DNA of 64,000 nucleotides from M3007 sp037445225 (GCA_037445225.1 JBBIKW010000011.1:62001-126000), one strand, 5' to 3'. Shown: positions 42,787-51,310, numbered from the stretch's first letter. Translations and numbers: made by a program. The notes: generated by a model not told the origin, from the letters alone.

Positions 42787-44160
42787 GTGGAAATTCGCCT
42801 CCTTCAATACCTAATGCACGTTATACACTGCCCTAACGCAGAAGAGCAGATAAGATTGCTAAATAGGGAGCGAGTTTATAAAGAAATTACCAAGAACAGC
42901 ACCTTCAACCAAGCGCGTTTCAGTCGAATTCAACATGCGGCCCTTTTGCAATTGCGAAAGTTTATTCACCAGCGCACCCTTAGCGCCAAGGATGTAGAGC
43001 TCGACGCCGCAGTATTAGCCGAGTTTTTTATGGAGCGCGGCGCTTTCCAGATAGCACAACTTTACATAGCCCAGCTTCAGCGATGGCTACAGAGAGAAAG
43101 AGAAGAGGTGTACAGTCACGAAAATCTGCAGAGGCAAGTGGCTGCTTGGCGCGCTTTGTCACGCTTTAGCCTATATACCTCGGATAAAAATGCCGCCATA
43201 TTTCTCCATCAAGCAATAACTTGTGTGGAAAGGCAATACCTATTTCAAAAAGCCGACCTTCTGCTTAGTCTGCTCAACTTAAGCTATCAGCGGCAGATGC
43301 CCTTGGAGGAGGACCCGGAAGCCCTTTGCCGAGCATTCTTAGAAAGCGAGAATTCCTTCTTCCTCTCCACGCCGTTAGGACAGATGTATGCGGCTGCTTT
43401 GCAGACCATGTTGGCATCTGCAGCATCGCAAAAGCAGGCATTCGATACCCTCACTAAGCTTTACGAAGAACACTTTACGCGCTTAGGAAAGGAAGAACGC
43501 GAGCACTTCGAACCCATCATTTTCAATTTTTGCGTACGCCACTTCGGTGAACCAAAATATAGGGAATACCTGCTACACCTATATCAACGACAGGTAGACC
43601 AACTAAAAAATGCGCGTGCGGGAGCTATCCACGCCAACAAATTCATTAGCCTGGTTCGACTCGGTATTTACGCCAAGGACATCGATTTTGTGCAAAGGCT
43701 TGTGGAACAATGCCGGCAGAATATCTACGGCGAAGAAGACTCCTTATCCTACTACTCACTGGCCAAAGCACACCTGTACTTTGAGAAGAGAAAGTACCGA
43801 GAAGTTTTGTACCTTTTACAGCAGCTGAGCTTTGGAGAGCCAGAATATCAGTACCTTTTGCGAATGTTGGAGCTGCGAACCTTATACGAGATGGGAGAAG
43901 ACCGGCTCTTCGAAGGGCGCTTACATGCTTTTCGCGTAGCGTTAACTCGAGAAAAGGATCTTTCGCGAGACAGAAAAGAGGCTCTAAAGCGCTTTCATCA
44001 GTATTTAAGCGCTCTATGGCGCTACAGGGATAGAGCAAAAATCCAACCCCTTAGAGACACTAGCCGACTGCGCGCTCGACTGCAAAAGGGGCGGATCCCA
44101 GAGGAGGCGTGGTTCCAAGAAAAGCTAAAAGAACTAGAACAGGGCCCAAAGCAGAGATAG
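42787..44160 (+). CDS. Large helical hypothetical protein (TPR-like), probably missing its first 36 codons
   Basis: A 457-residue cytosolic protein with no recognised family name. It is almost entirely alpha-helical with repeated amphipathic pairs (AEFFMERGAFQIAQLYIAQL, LLLSLLNLSYQRQMPLEE, SYYSLAKAHLYFEKRKYREV, LYLLQQLSFGEPEYQYLLRM), like TPR or other helical-repeat scaffolds. The GTG start sits 3 bases after an in-frame TAA that separates it from a 34-codon N-terminal piece, so this start may be an artefact of the stop. The C-terminus is basic. It is convergent with the DUF4230 gene. Function unknown. Confidence 0.75.
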   Translation: MEIRLLQYLMHVIHCPNAEEQIRLLNRERVYKEITKNSTFNQARFSRIQHAALLQLRKFIHQRTLSAKDVELDAAVLAEFFMERGAFQIAQLYIAQLQRWLQREREEVYSHENLQRQVAAWRALSRFSLYTSDKNAAIFLHQAITCVERQYLFQKADLLLSLLNLSYQRQMPLEEDPEALCRAFLESENSFFLSTPLGQMYAAALQTMLASAASQKQAFDTLTKLYEEHFTRLGKEEREHFEPIIFNFCVRHFGEPKYREYLLHLYQRQVDQLKNARAGAIHANKFISLVRLGIYAKDIDFVQRLVEQCRQNIYGEEDSLSYYSLAKAHLYFEKRKYREVLYLLQQLSFGEPEYQYLLRMLELRTLYEMGEDRLFEGRLHAFRVALTREKDLSRDRKEALKRFHQYLSALWRYRDRAKIQPLRDTSRLRARLQKGRIPEEAWFQEKLKELEQGPKQR

Positions 44161-44198
44161 TCAAGATAAGCACTTCTTATCCGTTGCTTAGGCCCCCC

Positions 44199-45446
44199 TT
44201 ACTGCGGGATAAACTGCCGTCGCTCAGCGGGAGGAGCGCTCTGACTGGGTCGACTCTGGGCGGGAGCGGGTTCAACAGGAACCTCCCCGCTCCCGCGGAA
44301 GCGCAGTTCTATGCGATAATTTCGGCCTAAACTTCTCACGACAGGTCCCAACATGAGCTGCATGACACTATCTGCGCGCTCCTTCGCGCGCTCTAAGATA
44401 CGCTCGTTCTCGATGGCATCTTCTCGAAATTGTCGGCGCAGCTCGTTGAAGTTGCGGTTCAACTCGTCCTCGCTGATGCCGGCTAAAAAGCCGACGTCCA
44501 GCTTATCCATTCGCGGATACACCTCGTGCGATAAGATGGTCGGTGGCGGCAGGGTGATGTACACTACTCCTTTTCTCGGGTTTAGGGTGATGTCGAAATT
44601 TTGATCTAACTTAAAACCCGCCTTGATGACGCTCATCGCCTCTATCCGGATGTCGGTACGCGAAAGGGGTATCCCAAAGAGCTTATACGACATAGTCTTA
44701 TCCAGGCCCATTCGGCTGCGCAGCTCGTAGGTAGCCAACTCGGCGATGCCTTGGCGGACTTTATCTTTGAGCATGCCGCGCGACGCACTAAAGTCTAAGA
44801 TGGAAGCGCGTTTTTGCAACCGATCTACCATCGGACGCAGCGCTTCGTTGACCGCTATGCCGCAGGGATTGTCTACGTTGCGCCCTTTGGCCAAGATTTG
44901 GCCGTCGGTAGCTTTGAGCAAGGTCGCTATGATTTGAGTGACGAAAAAACACGTATACTTACCTGCTACCTCTTTGAATACCTGAACTGCCTGATTGCTG
45001 TTGTCGCTGTACCACGTCTCGTATAGCTGGACCGTAGAGTCTTTTAGCGCCATAAAGTCGTCGAAGTATAGCGTCTTCAAGTATTCGTGGTGCTTTCGAT
45101 ACAACGGTTCCAGCTGACGCTTGAGGCTATCGTCCAGATTCATTCGGTTGGCGACGTGTTGCAGGAGGGATAGGTTGAAGTGATAAACCAAATCGTCGAA
45201 TTCCTTTCGATATTTTTCCGGCTGAGCAAGGATCATCAGAGCCGTTCCCTCGTCGATGTTGGGATTAAAATCTGCCGGCACATAAGACAGGCGTACATTG
45301 GAGGTGCCCTTGAACATATCAGTCACCACATTGTCTGAAGTGATCAGCCGGAAAAGCAGCACTCCTGCAATGGAGATGAGCATAAGCAGTAGGAGTTGTC
45401 GGCCTATAGACGGCGAGTCGGGAGTAGATGGCTGTGGATTAGACAT
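44199..45446 (-). CDS. Membrane-anchored DUF4230 protein
   Basis: A 415-residue protein with one N-terminal transmembrane helix at about residues 17-36 (LLLLMLISIAGVLLFRLI). The C-terminal half matches DUF4230: TDIRIEAMSVIKAGFKLD, GVVYITLPPPTILSHEVYPR, a DKLDVG-type segment and the FNELRRQFREDAIENERIL helix. The middle portion (LSYVPADFNPNIDEGTALMI, HHEYLKTLYFDDFMALKDS) is helical and lineage-specific. The tail is Pro/Ser/Ala-rich. Such proteins occur widely in Bacteroidota and Firmicutes without a known function. An exact -7 box lies 67 bases upstream, back to back with the ABC-F promoter. Confidence 0.82.
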   Translation of the reverse strand: MSNPQPSTPDSPSIGRQLLLLMLISIAGVLLFRLITSDNVVTDMFKGTSNVRLSYVPADFNPNIDEGTALMILAQPEKYRKEFDDLVYHFNLSLLQHVANRMNLDDSLKRQLEPLYRKHHEYLKTLYFDDFMALKDSTVQLYETWYSDNSNQAVQVFKEVAGKYTCFFVTQIIATLLKATDGQILAKGRNVDNPCGIAVNEALRPMVDRLQKRASILDFSASRGMLKDKVRQGIAELATYELRSRMGLDKTMSYKLFGIPLSRTDIRIEAMSVIKAGFKLDQNFDITLNPRKGVVYITLPPPTILSHEVYPRMDKLDVGFLAGISEDELNRNFNELRRQFREDAIENERILERAKERADSVMQLMLGPVVRSLGRNYRIELRFRGSGEVPVEPAPAQSRPSQSAPPAERRQFIPQ

Positions 45447-45513
45447 AATGCATGGAAGGTAGACCTTGTGCCTCAGTCTTTTTTGTGGAAGTGTTTCGTT
45501 AAAGGAGCAAAGA

Positions 45514-45521
45514 CAAAGTTA
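45514..45521 (-). promoter_or_regulatory. -7 promoter box (TAACTTTG) for the DUF4230 gene
   Basis: An exact TAnnTTTG match 67 bases before the ATG at 45446. It lies only 11 bases from the opposing ABC-F -7 box. Confidence 0.6.
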
Positions 45522-45532
45522 CGCTACCGCCG

Positions 45533-45540
45533 TACTTTTG
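45533..45540 (+). promoter_or_regulatory. -7 promoter box (TACTTTTG) for the ABC-F gene
   Basis: An exact TAnnTTTG match ending 8 bases before the ATG at 45549, implying a leader of only a few bases or none. Confidence 0.65.
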
Positions 45541-45548
45541 CGACCGCC

Positions 45549-47480
45549 ATGCTTACGGTAAGCGATATTTTCGTCCAGTACGGCGACCGTGTACTGCTAA
45601 ATCGCGTGAATTTAGTCGCCAAACCTGGAGACCGGATCGGTTTGGTTGGACGCAACGGTGCCGGCAAGTCCACCCTGCTCAAAATTATCGCCGGCGAGAT
45701 GGCCCCTCATGAGGGCCGGGTTAGCCGACCCGCACACTTTACTATAGGTTATTTGCACCAAGACATGCGCTTGCCCCAAGGCAAGACAGTCTTGGACGAA
45801 GCTATGACTGCCTTTGAGGAAATACTGGCCTTAGAGCGAGAATTGCAGGCGGCTCAGGGGGAACTCGAACAGCGCGACGATTACGAGTCGGAAGAGTACC
45901 GAGTGCTTTTAGAAAGGATAGGCGACATATCGGAGCGACTGCATCACTTAGGGCAAGCTACGACAGTGGCGGACGCCGAGCGCGTGCTCAAGGGTTTAGG
46001 CTTTCAGCACAGCGACATGAGCCGCCTCACTGACGAGCTCTCGGGCGGCTGGCAAATGCGCGTGGAACTGGCCAAAATCTTACTCCGACAGCCCGACCTC
46101 ATCCTACTAGACGAGCCTACCAACCACCTGGATATCGAAAGCATTTTGTGGTTAGAGGAATGGCTCAACAGGTACCCCGGTATGCTCATCGTCATTAGCC
46201 ACGACCGCCGCTTTTTGGACAACGTCACCAATCGCACAGTAGAGGTGGTATTAGGTCGGCTGGAGGATTACAAGGCTCCATACTCCCAATACGTGGCGCT
46301 GAGCGAAGCGCGGCGCGAGCGGCTTCAAGCTGCCTACGAAAACCAGCAGCGCTTCATCGCCGAGCGAGAGCGCACCATAGCGCGTTTTATGGCTAAGGCG
46401 ACCAAGTCGAAGGCCGCTCAGAGCATGCAGAAACAGCTGGGTAAGCTGGAGCGCATCGAAATAGAAGAGCAAGACACTGCGACGATGCGCTTGCGTTTTC
46501 CCGATGCGCCTCGCTCTGGAGAGGTCGTAGCCAAAGCCGAAAACCTCAGCAAGCACTACGGCGCACTTCGCGTGCTCGATAACGTTCACTTTCAGATTTT
46601 GCGCGGCGAGCGAGTGGCTTTTGTGGGGCAAAACGGCCAAGGAAAGACCACTCTGGCCAAGCTACTGGTAGGTGTAGAAACGCCCTCTTCGGGGCAAATT
46701 TCACTGGGATACAACGTTAGCATCGGCTACTACGCTCAGAATCAGGCAGATATGCTTAACCCTAAGCTGACTCTCTTGGAGACGATGGAGCAGCACAGCC
46801 CGCCCGAGATGCGCCCGCGCCTGCGCGCCATTTTGGGGGCTTTTCTCTTCAGCGGAGAGGACGTCGACAAGAAGGTGAGCGCGCTTTCAGGCGGTGAGCG
46901 CGCTCGTTTGGCCCTAGCGTGCATGCTGCTGCGCCCTATCAACTTTTTAGTACTCGACGAGCCCACTAACCACTTGGATATGCTCTCCAAGGACGTGCTC
47001 AAGCAAGCCCTGCTCGATTACAACAGCACTCTCTTAGTGATTAGCCACGACCGGGAGTTTCTCAGCGGCCTCACCACGCGCACCATCGAGTTCCGCGACC
47101 ACCAGCTGCACGAATACTTGGGCGACGTCAACTATTTCTTGGAGAAACGCCAAGTCGAGCACCTGCACCAAGTCGAAATGCGCACCGCGCCGCGGCATCA
47201 GAGCATCCCCAATAGTTCGCCCTCCGCTCCCCAAAGCAATCGTGCTACCTCTCCTCTATCTTCCGAAGAGCGCAAACAGCTGCAGCGCCAAGTGCAACGC
47301 GCTGAAAAACGCATTGCCGAAATCGAACGGGAATTAAAGCAAATAGAAGAACAGATGAGCCAACCCGATTTCTACAACCACCCCGAACACCAACAGACCC
47401 TTAAGCGCTATCAAACGAACAAGGCAGAATTAGAGCATTGGTTCCAAACGTGGGAAGAGGCTAGCGAGCAGCTGGGCTAA
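45549..47480 (+). CDS. ABC-F family ATPase (ribosome-associated, Uup/YheS-like)
   Basis: A 643-residue soluble protein with two ABC ATPase domains and no transmembrane part. ABC-F proteins bind the ribosomal E site and relieve stalling or confer antibiotic protection. The start at 45549 (MLTVSDIFVQYGDRVLL) is set by homology and by the -7 box just upstream. Domain 1: Walker A GRNGAGKST, signature LSGGWQMRVELAK, Walker B LILLDEPTNHLD. Linker (about residues 240-310) with the helical arm RRERLQAAYENQQRFIAERERTI. Domain 2: GQNGQGKTT, LSGGERARLALA, FLVLDEPTNHLD. The C-terminal 100 residues form a charged coiled coil (ERKQLQRQVQRAEKRIAEIE), as in Uup. Convergent with tdk. Confidence 0.93.
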   Translation: MLTVSDIFVQYGDRVLLNRVNLVAKPGDRIGLVGRNGAGKSTLLKIIAGEMAPHEGRVSRPAHFTIGYLHQDMRLPQGKTVLDEAMTAFEEILALERELQAAQGELEQRDDYESEEYRVLLERIGDISERLHHLGQATTVADAERVLKGLGFQHSDMSRLTDELSGGWQMRVELAKILLRQPDLILLDEPTNHLDIESILWLEEWLNRYPGMLIVISHDRRFLDNVTNRTVEVVLGRLEDYKAPYSQYVALSEARRERLQAAYENQQRFIAERERTIARFMAKATKSKAAQSMQKQLGKLERIEIEEQDTATMRLRFPDAPRSGEVVAKAENLSKHYGALRVLDNVHFQILRGERVAFVGQNGQGKTTLAKLLVGVETPSSGQISLGYNVSIGYYAQNQADMLNPKLTLLETMEQHSPPEMRPRLRAILGAFLFSGEDVDKKVSALSGGERARLALACMLLRPINFLVLDEPTNHLDMLSKDVLKQALLDYNSTLLVISHDREFLSGLTTRTIEFRDHQLHEYLGDVNYFLEKRQVEHLHQVEMRTAPRHQSIPNSSPSAPQSNRATSPLSSEERKQLQRQVQRAEKRIAEIERELKQIEEQMSQPDFYNHPEHQQTLKRYQTNKAELEHWFQTWEEASEQLG

Positions 47481-47491
47481 CTGCCCTTTGC

Positions 47492-48076
47492 CTACTTCAG
47501 TCTAAGAATATTCCCCTTAGCATAGCACGCCCGACAGCGCGGTTCGTAGTGCTCTTTCTCTCCTAACAAAACTACCTCTGCATCAGGACTTAAGCGATAC
47601 GAGTGCGTCGCTAAGCTGCCGCAATGCACGCATATGGCATGCACCTTCGTCACATACTCGGCGGTAGCCAATAGGGCGGGCATAGGGCCGAAAGGGCGAC
47701 CGCGATAGTCCATATCCAAGCCCGCCACGATGACGCGGATACCACCGAGTGCTAAATGGTGACAGATATCGGGCAATTGCTCGTCAAAAAACTGCGCCTC
47801 ATCGATACCGACCACGGACGTCTCTGGATGCAAATCGAGCAACTGCTCCGAGCGCGAGATAGGTGTGGCCAAAAGCGAAGTTGTATCGTGCGAAACGATG
47901 TTGGACACATCGTACCGCGTATCCATTGCCGGCTTGAACACCTCCACGCGCAGGTCGGCAATGCGCGCCCGACGCAGCCGACGAATGAGCTCCTCGGTCT
48001 TTCCAGAAAACATGCAGCCGCAGATGACCTCGATCCAACCCGTGCGCCGCCCCTTAAAGACAGGTTCTAAAAACAT
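47492..48076 (-). CDS. tdk: Thymidine kinase (type II, TK1-like)
   Basis: A 194-residue salvage enzyme phosphorylating thymidine. P-loop GCMFSGKTEEL (about residues 20-30), Walker-B-like VVGIDEAQFFDEQ with the catalytic Glu, GLDMDYRGRPFG (lasso region), the zinc-binding pairs CVHCG and CRAC, and the terminal CYAKGNILRLK are all present. The N-terminal extension MFLEPVFKGRRTGWIEVI is the usual Bacteroidota form. An exact -7 box ends 4 bases before the ATG, suggesting a leaderless mRNA. Convergent with the ABC-F gene. Confidence 0.95.
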   Translation of the reverse strand: MFLEPVFKGRRTGWIEVICGCMFSGKTEELIRRLRRARIADLRVEVFKPAMDTRYDVSNIVSHDTTSLLATPISRSEQLLDLHPETSVVGIDEAQFFDEQLPDICHHLALGGIRVIVAGLDMDYRGRPFGPMPALLATAEYVTKVHAICVHCGSLATHSYRLSPDAEVVLLGEKEHYEPRCRACYAKGNILRLK

Positions 48077-48080
48077 GGAG

Positions 48081-48088
48081 CAAACCTA
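48081..48088 (-). promoter_or_regulatory. -7 promoter box (TAGGTTTG) for tdk
   Basis: An exact TAnnTTTG match on the minus strand ending 4 bases before the start codon. Confidence 0.5.
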
Positions 48089-48187
48089 TCGAACATTTCA
48101 ACTTTTTTAGAACTTCGCCCCAATGATTCTTGCCTTTTATTTCCCTGCTATCAGATTTCTTCCGCTGCTTACTTGAAATTTTTCGAC

Positions 48188-48889
48188 ATGGACCTACGCA
48201 AAGCGAAAATTTTCTTAGATAAGATCAACCGAGAATACGCGCGGATGAGCAAAGACCCCGAAAATATCATGCGCATCGATGTCGATATCATGCTGGCATA
48301 TGTGCGCGATCTGTACGAGTCTTTTTTAGAAGATTATCCCTCGGCGCCGACCGTCAGCGAAACGCCTCCGGGCCAGCATGTGCCTTCCGCTCCTGCGCGC
48401 CCCGCATCGACGGCATCTGCTCCTGCCGTAGAGCCACCTTCTTCGGCCGGTAGGCCTCCCGCTCCGTCAGCATCGCCCTCAGCTCCTAGCATGTCGGAAG
48501 CCGTGAAACACGCTGAGCCGCTCCCTCCAGTAGCGCCTAAATCCCCTGCGACACCTCCTCCTAGCTTTCCGGCACCACCGCCCGAAGCGGAAATGCTCTT
48601 CGAGCATAAGCAGGCTACGGAGCTGTCGGAAAAGTTGTCGGAACTCCCCATAAGCGACCTTCGAAAAGCCATCGGCCTAAACGACAAGCTCCTCCTTACG
48701 CGCGAGCTCTTTGGCGACGACAATGCTGCCTTTGAAAAGGCTTTGAACGCTTTAAACAGCTTTACCTCCATGGACCAAGCTAAAGCCTACTTGATGGAGC
48801 ACTGCGTGATGCGCTATCGGTGGACGGATAAAAAATGCGCTGATACGGCGAAAAAATTTATCAAATTAGTGCGTCGACGATACGTCTGA
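48188..48889 (+). CDS. Hypothetical protein with Pro/Ala/Ser-rich linker and conserved Bacteroidota C-terminal domain
   Basis: A 233-residue cytosolic protein. The ATG at 48188 (MDLRKAKIFLDKINREY) is preferred over the TTG at 48173. Three parts are visible: a helical N-terminal domain (residues 1-50), a long low-complexity Pro/Ser/Ala linker (about 54-135, PPSSAGRPPAPSASPSAPS and similar), and a C-terminal helical domain (ELPISDLRKAIGLNDKLLLTRELFGDDNAAF, then ALNSFTSMDQAKAYL). That C-terminal block (the IGLNDKLL motif) recurs at the end of many Bacteroidota hypotheticals. The function is not known to me. It overlaps the next gene by one base (TGATG), so they are translationally coupled. Confidence 0.8.
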   Translation: MDLRKAKIFLDKINREYARMSKDPENIMRIDVDIMLAYVRDLYESFLEDYPSAPTVSETPPGQHVPSAPARPASTASAPAVEPPSSAGRPPAPSASPSAPSMSEAVKHAEPLPPVAPKSPATPPPSFPAPPPEAEMLFEHKQATELSEKLSELPISDLRKAIGLNDKLLLTRELFGDDNAAFEKALNALNSFTSMDQAKAYLMEHCVMRYRWTDKKCADTAKKFIKLVRRRYV

Positions 48890-49917
48890 TGCGCATTCTC
48901 ATAGTAGGCCAAGGTATTGCCGGCACCACCTTGGCGTGGGCATTGATGCGGCGAAAAGCCACCGTGTACATAGCGGATGGGAACTTGCCTCATAGCGCAT
49001 CGCTATCGGCTGCTGGACTCATCAACCCTATTACGGGTAAATTTTACGCCAAAACTTGGCGCTACGACGACTTTTTCCCCGTGGCGCGTCGCTTCTACCG
49101 GGATATGGAGGCAGCACTGCACTTGTCTTCCCTTTGGACGGAAGTGCGAGTGCTTCGCGTCTTAGACACGCCCAAGGCCTTGAACGACTGGGCACTGCGA
49201 ATGACTAACCCTACCTACGCTGGCTTGGTGGGCATGTCCAGCGAAGCCGAACCATGGAGCGAATACCTCTGCAAAGCCTATCCTTTGGGCGAAACACGAG
49301 GCGCCGCCCGCGTCGATTTTTCCAAGCTTCTGACTGCCTTCCGAAAATACATGACTGAACGGGGACTGTTTATTCCTCAAAATTTGTCTCCGGAGGCTGT
49401 CCTCGCTATGGCTATGGATTACGATGCTGTGGTCTTCTGCGAAGGCTGGCGCGGTGCCTTAAACCCTTTTTTTCCCACGGCGCTTTGGCAGCTCACCTTT
49501 GGCGAAGCATTGCTCGTGCGCTTTTTGTCGCCGCATCTTCCCCATTTGCGCGACGTCCTGAAAAAAGGCCTGTTGCTCGTACCCGTGAAGAATGGCGTGG
49601 TGTGGGCGGGCGGCACCTATCGGCGCTGGTCGCCCCCTGAGCCTATACCTCAGCCGAATTCGACAGCGATGGTACAGACCCTTCAGCAGCTACTTCACCC
49701 TTCGTTTGAGCTGCTGCGCACGATGGGCGGCATTCGCCCCACTGTGCGCGACCGACGTCCGCTTCTTGGGGGCAGCCCTGTGCAATCGGCCTTTTTTCTC
49801 TTTAACGGCTTAGGTACAAAAGGCGCTCTGTTGGCGCCCCATTGGGCAGAACACATGGCGGATCACCTGCTTCGCGGCAGTGCATTGGACAGAGAGGTAT
49901 CTTTATCGCGCTCCTAA
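48889..49917 (+). CDS. FAD-dependent oxidoreductase (DAO family)
   Basis: A 342-residue flavoprotein. The dinucleotide-binding motif is at the very N-terminus (ILIVGQGIAGTTLAWALMRR, GxGxxG), followed by an ADGNLPHSASLSAAGLINPITGKFY substrate-side segment. Later elements are DAVVFCEGWRGAL, GGTYRRWSP and a C-terminal GGIRPTVRDRRPLLGGS...LFNGLGTKGALLAPHWAEH block. This is the usual DAO-family ending, where FAD is gripped again. The layout resembles glycine/D-amino-acid oxidases or the MnmC oxidase domain, but the substrate is unresolved. The start overlaps the upstream stop by one base. The stop codon overlaps the stop of the convergent DUF2520 gene. Confidence 0.87.
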   Translation: MRILIVGQGIAGTTLAWALMRRKATVYIADGNLPHSASLSAAGLINPITGKFYAKTWRYDDFFPVARRFYRDMEAALHLSSLWTEVRVLRVLDTPKALNDWALRMTNPTYAGLVGMSSEAEPWSEYLCKAYPLGETRGAARVDFSKLLTAFRKYMTERGLFIPQNLSPEAVLAMAMDYDAVVFCEGWRGALNPFFPTALWQLTFGEALLVRFLSPHLPHLRDVLKKGLLLVPVKNGVVWAGGTYRRWSPPEPIPQPNSTAMVQTLQQLLHPSFELLRTMGGIRPTVRDRRPLLGGSPVQSAFFLFNGLGTKGALLAPHWAEHMADHLLRGSALDREVSLSRS

Positions 49918-50735
49918 GGTTGCGGGGCTACCGCTTCGCTGTCGGACAGGGGAGGCAATTTGGGGTTGATGCTTTGGGACATATCCACATAGAGGGTACG
50001 CCAAAGCGGATGTGCCTCTAACCAAGCGAGGTGGCGCCGGATGGTATCGGTATCGCCGCGAATGGCTGGCCCGGTTTGCATAGCTTGTGGCGAGTCTAAG
50101 AGGGCCTTTGCAACGGTCTCCTCCATGAGTGGGTGCAGCATTTCGAAGGGCAGCCCCTGCAGCTCCATAATTTTTTCCGCCACCGCAAAACAGTGGTTGG
50201 CGAAGTTGTTGGCAAAGACAGCCGCGATGTGCAGCACTGCGCGCGCTTCGTCGTTCACTTGATATACTATGTTTCCAATGATCTTGGCAATTTTTTTTAA
50301 AAAAAGCACATCTTCGGGCGCATGGGCATCTACGCAAAAGGGCACCTTGGACCAAAGCGGAGCGTGTTCTACGGAAAACGACTGTAAAGGATAAAAGACG
50401 CCGTAGCGGCGGCAGTATGGTGCTAAAACTCCGCCGGGAGTAGCTCCGGAGGTGTGGGTAAAGAGTGCATCTGGAGCATAAGGCGCCAGCTGAGCGCCCA
50501 CTTCGGCAACAGCATCGTCGCGCACCGCCAAGATGACCCAATCGGCTTTAGGGGAGAGGTCGGCCCATCGGTCTGACCAGCCTACCCCCAGTTCTTCAGC
50601 TAAGTGCTGGGCGCCCGATGCCGAGCGATTTAAGATCTGGATTAGGCGCAGGTTTTTGGCGCGCAGACGCCGTCCTAAGTGCGTTGCCGCACGCCCAGCA
50701 CCTACTAGCACAATATTTTCTGTTGGAAGGCTCAT
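49914..50735 (-). CDS. Rossmann-fold DUF2520 protein (ketopantoate/pyrroline-reductase-like)
   Basis: A 273-residue protein. The start at 50735 (MSLPTENIVLVGAGRAATHLG) is preferred over the TTG at 50756. The N-terminal Rossmann motif VLVGAGRAATHLGRRL is followed by a strand ending WVILAVRDDAVAEV. The conserved FTHTSGATPGGVL and GVFYPLQSFS segments lead into the C-terminal helical DUF2520 domain (AAVFANNFANHCFAVAEKIM, TGPAIRGDTDTIRRHL). The family is annotated as an oxidoreductase of unknown substrate. It lies 35 bases after a small lipoprotein gene on the same strand and may share its promoter. Confidence 0.88.
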   Translation of the reverse strand: MSLPTENIVLVGAGRAATHLGRRLRAKNLRLIQILNRSASGAQHLAEELGVGWSDRWADLSPKADWVILAVRDDAVAEVGAQLAPYAPDALFTHTSGATPGGVLAPYCRRYGVFYPLQSFSVEHAPLWSKVPFCVDAHAPEDVLFLKKIAKIIGNIVYQVNDEARAVLHIAAVFANNFANHCFAVAEKIMELQGLPFEMLHPLMEETVAKALLDSPQAMQTGPAIRGDTDTIRRHLAWLEAHPLWRTLYVDMSQSINPKLPPLSDSEAVAPQP

Positions 50736-50770
50736 GTTTGAGGCAGTTTCGACCAATACAGCGATAACCT

Positions 50771-51259
50771 TCAGCGCTCTCGTTGGGATAGGATGAGCAT
50801 CAGAGTGCTTTCTTCCGGACTTAAGATGCGGTCTACGCGAGCGTAAATACCGGGCTGCAGTTCCGTGTCCTCCCCTAAGCGCATGGTCGACCGCGCCAAC
50901 TCCAAAACGTCTGCCCAGGCTTTTAGAGGCGCCTGTTTTGGAGAAAACGTACTCAGAAAAACCAGCTGGTGCACAGCCTCCTTAAGCCACATGGAGTCTG
51001 GGAAGCGAGTAAAATCGCCCTTGACAGTGAAGTGAAACTCTTGGCGAGTGTCTCGACAGACTTCTTGGCTGATCTCTAAGTATACCTGCGTGTCCAAAAG
51101 GAGGGCCTCGAGCGACTGCGTTCCACGCGCTTCGTAGTGGTATTCGACCACGTGAGGGAGGTCTTGACTAAAGATAGGTTCAGGCTTAAAGGGACAGGGC
51201 GTAGGTGTAGCGCATGTCCACAGCGCCCCCCCTAAGAGGAAAAGGAGAAAGCCGCGCAT
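50771..51259 (-). CDS. Putative small lipoprotein of unknown family
   Basis: A 162-residue predicted exported protein with N-terminus MRGFLLFLLGGALWTCATP. The hydrophobic run ends at LWTC, a non-standard lipobox (Thr before the Cys, Trp at -2), so acylation is likely but not certain. The mature part has mixed alpha/beta character (VVEYHYEARGTQSLEALLLD, FHFTVKGDFTRFPDSMW). No family is recognised. An exact -7 box sits 26 bases upstream. The DUF2520 gene follows. Confidence 0.7.
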   Translation of the reverse strand: MRGFLLFLLGGALWTCATPTPCPFKPEPIFSQDLPHVVEYHYEARGTQSLEALLLDTQVYLEISQEVCRDTRQEFHFTVKGDFTRFPDSMWLKEAVHQLVFLSTFSPKQAPLKAWADVLELARSTMRLGEDTELQPGIYARVDRILSPEESTLMLILSQRER

Positions 51260-51285
51260 AGCGATGAGCAGTATCGATGAAGGCT

Positions 51286-51293
51286 CAAAAGTA
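51286..51293 (-). promoter_or_regulatory. -7 promoter box (TACTTTTG) for the lipoprotein-DUF2520 transcript
   Basis: An exact TAnnTTTG match 26 bases before the ATG at 51259, divergent from the hutI promoter. Confidence 0.65.
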
Positions 51294-51302
51294 AGCGCTG
51301 TG

Positions 51303-51310
51303 TAGTTTTG
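51303..51310 (+). promoter_or_regulatory. -7 promoter box (TAGTTTTG) for hutI
   Basis: An exact TAnnTTTG match 24 bases upstream of the ATG at 51335. Only 9 bases separate it from the opposing -7 box. Confidence 0.65.

Noticed and set aside
48334..48600. CRISPR-like or minisatellite repeat in the Pro/Ala/Ser-rich segment
   Set aside because: The nucleotide sequence is not periodic; only the amino-acid composition is biased. It is a protein linker.
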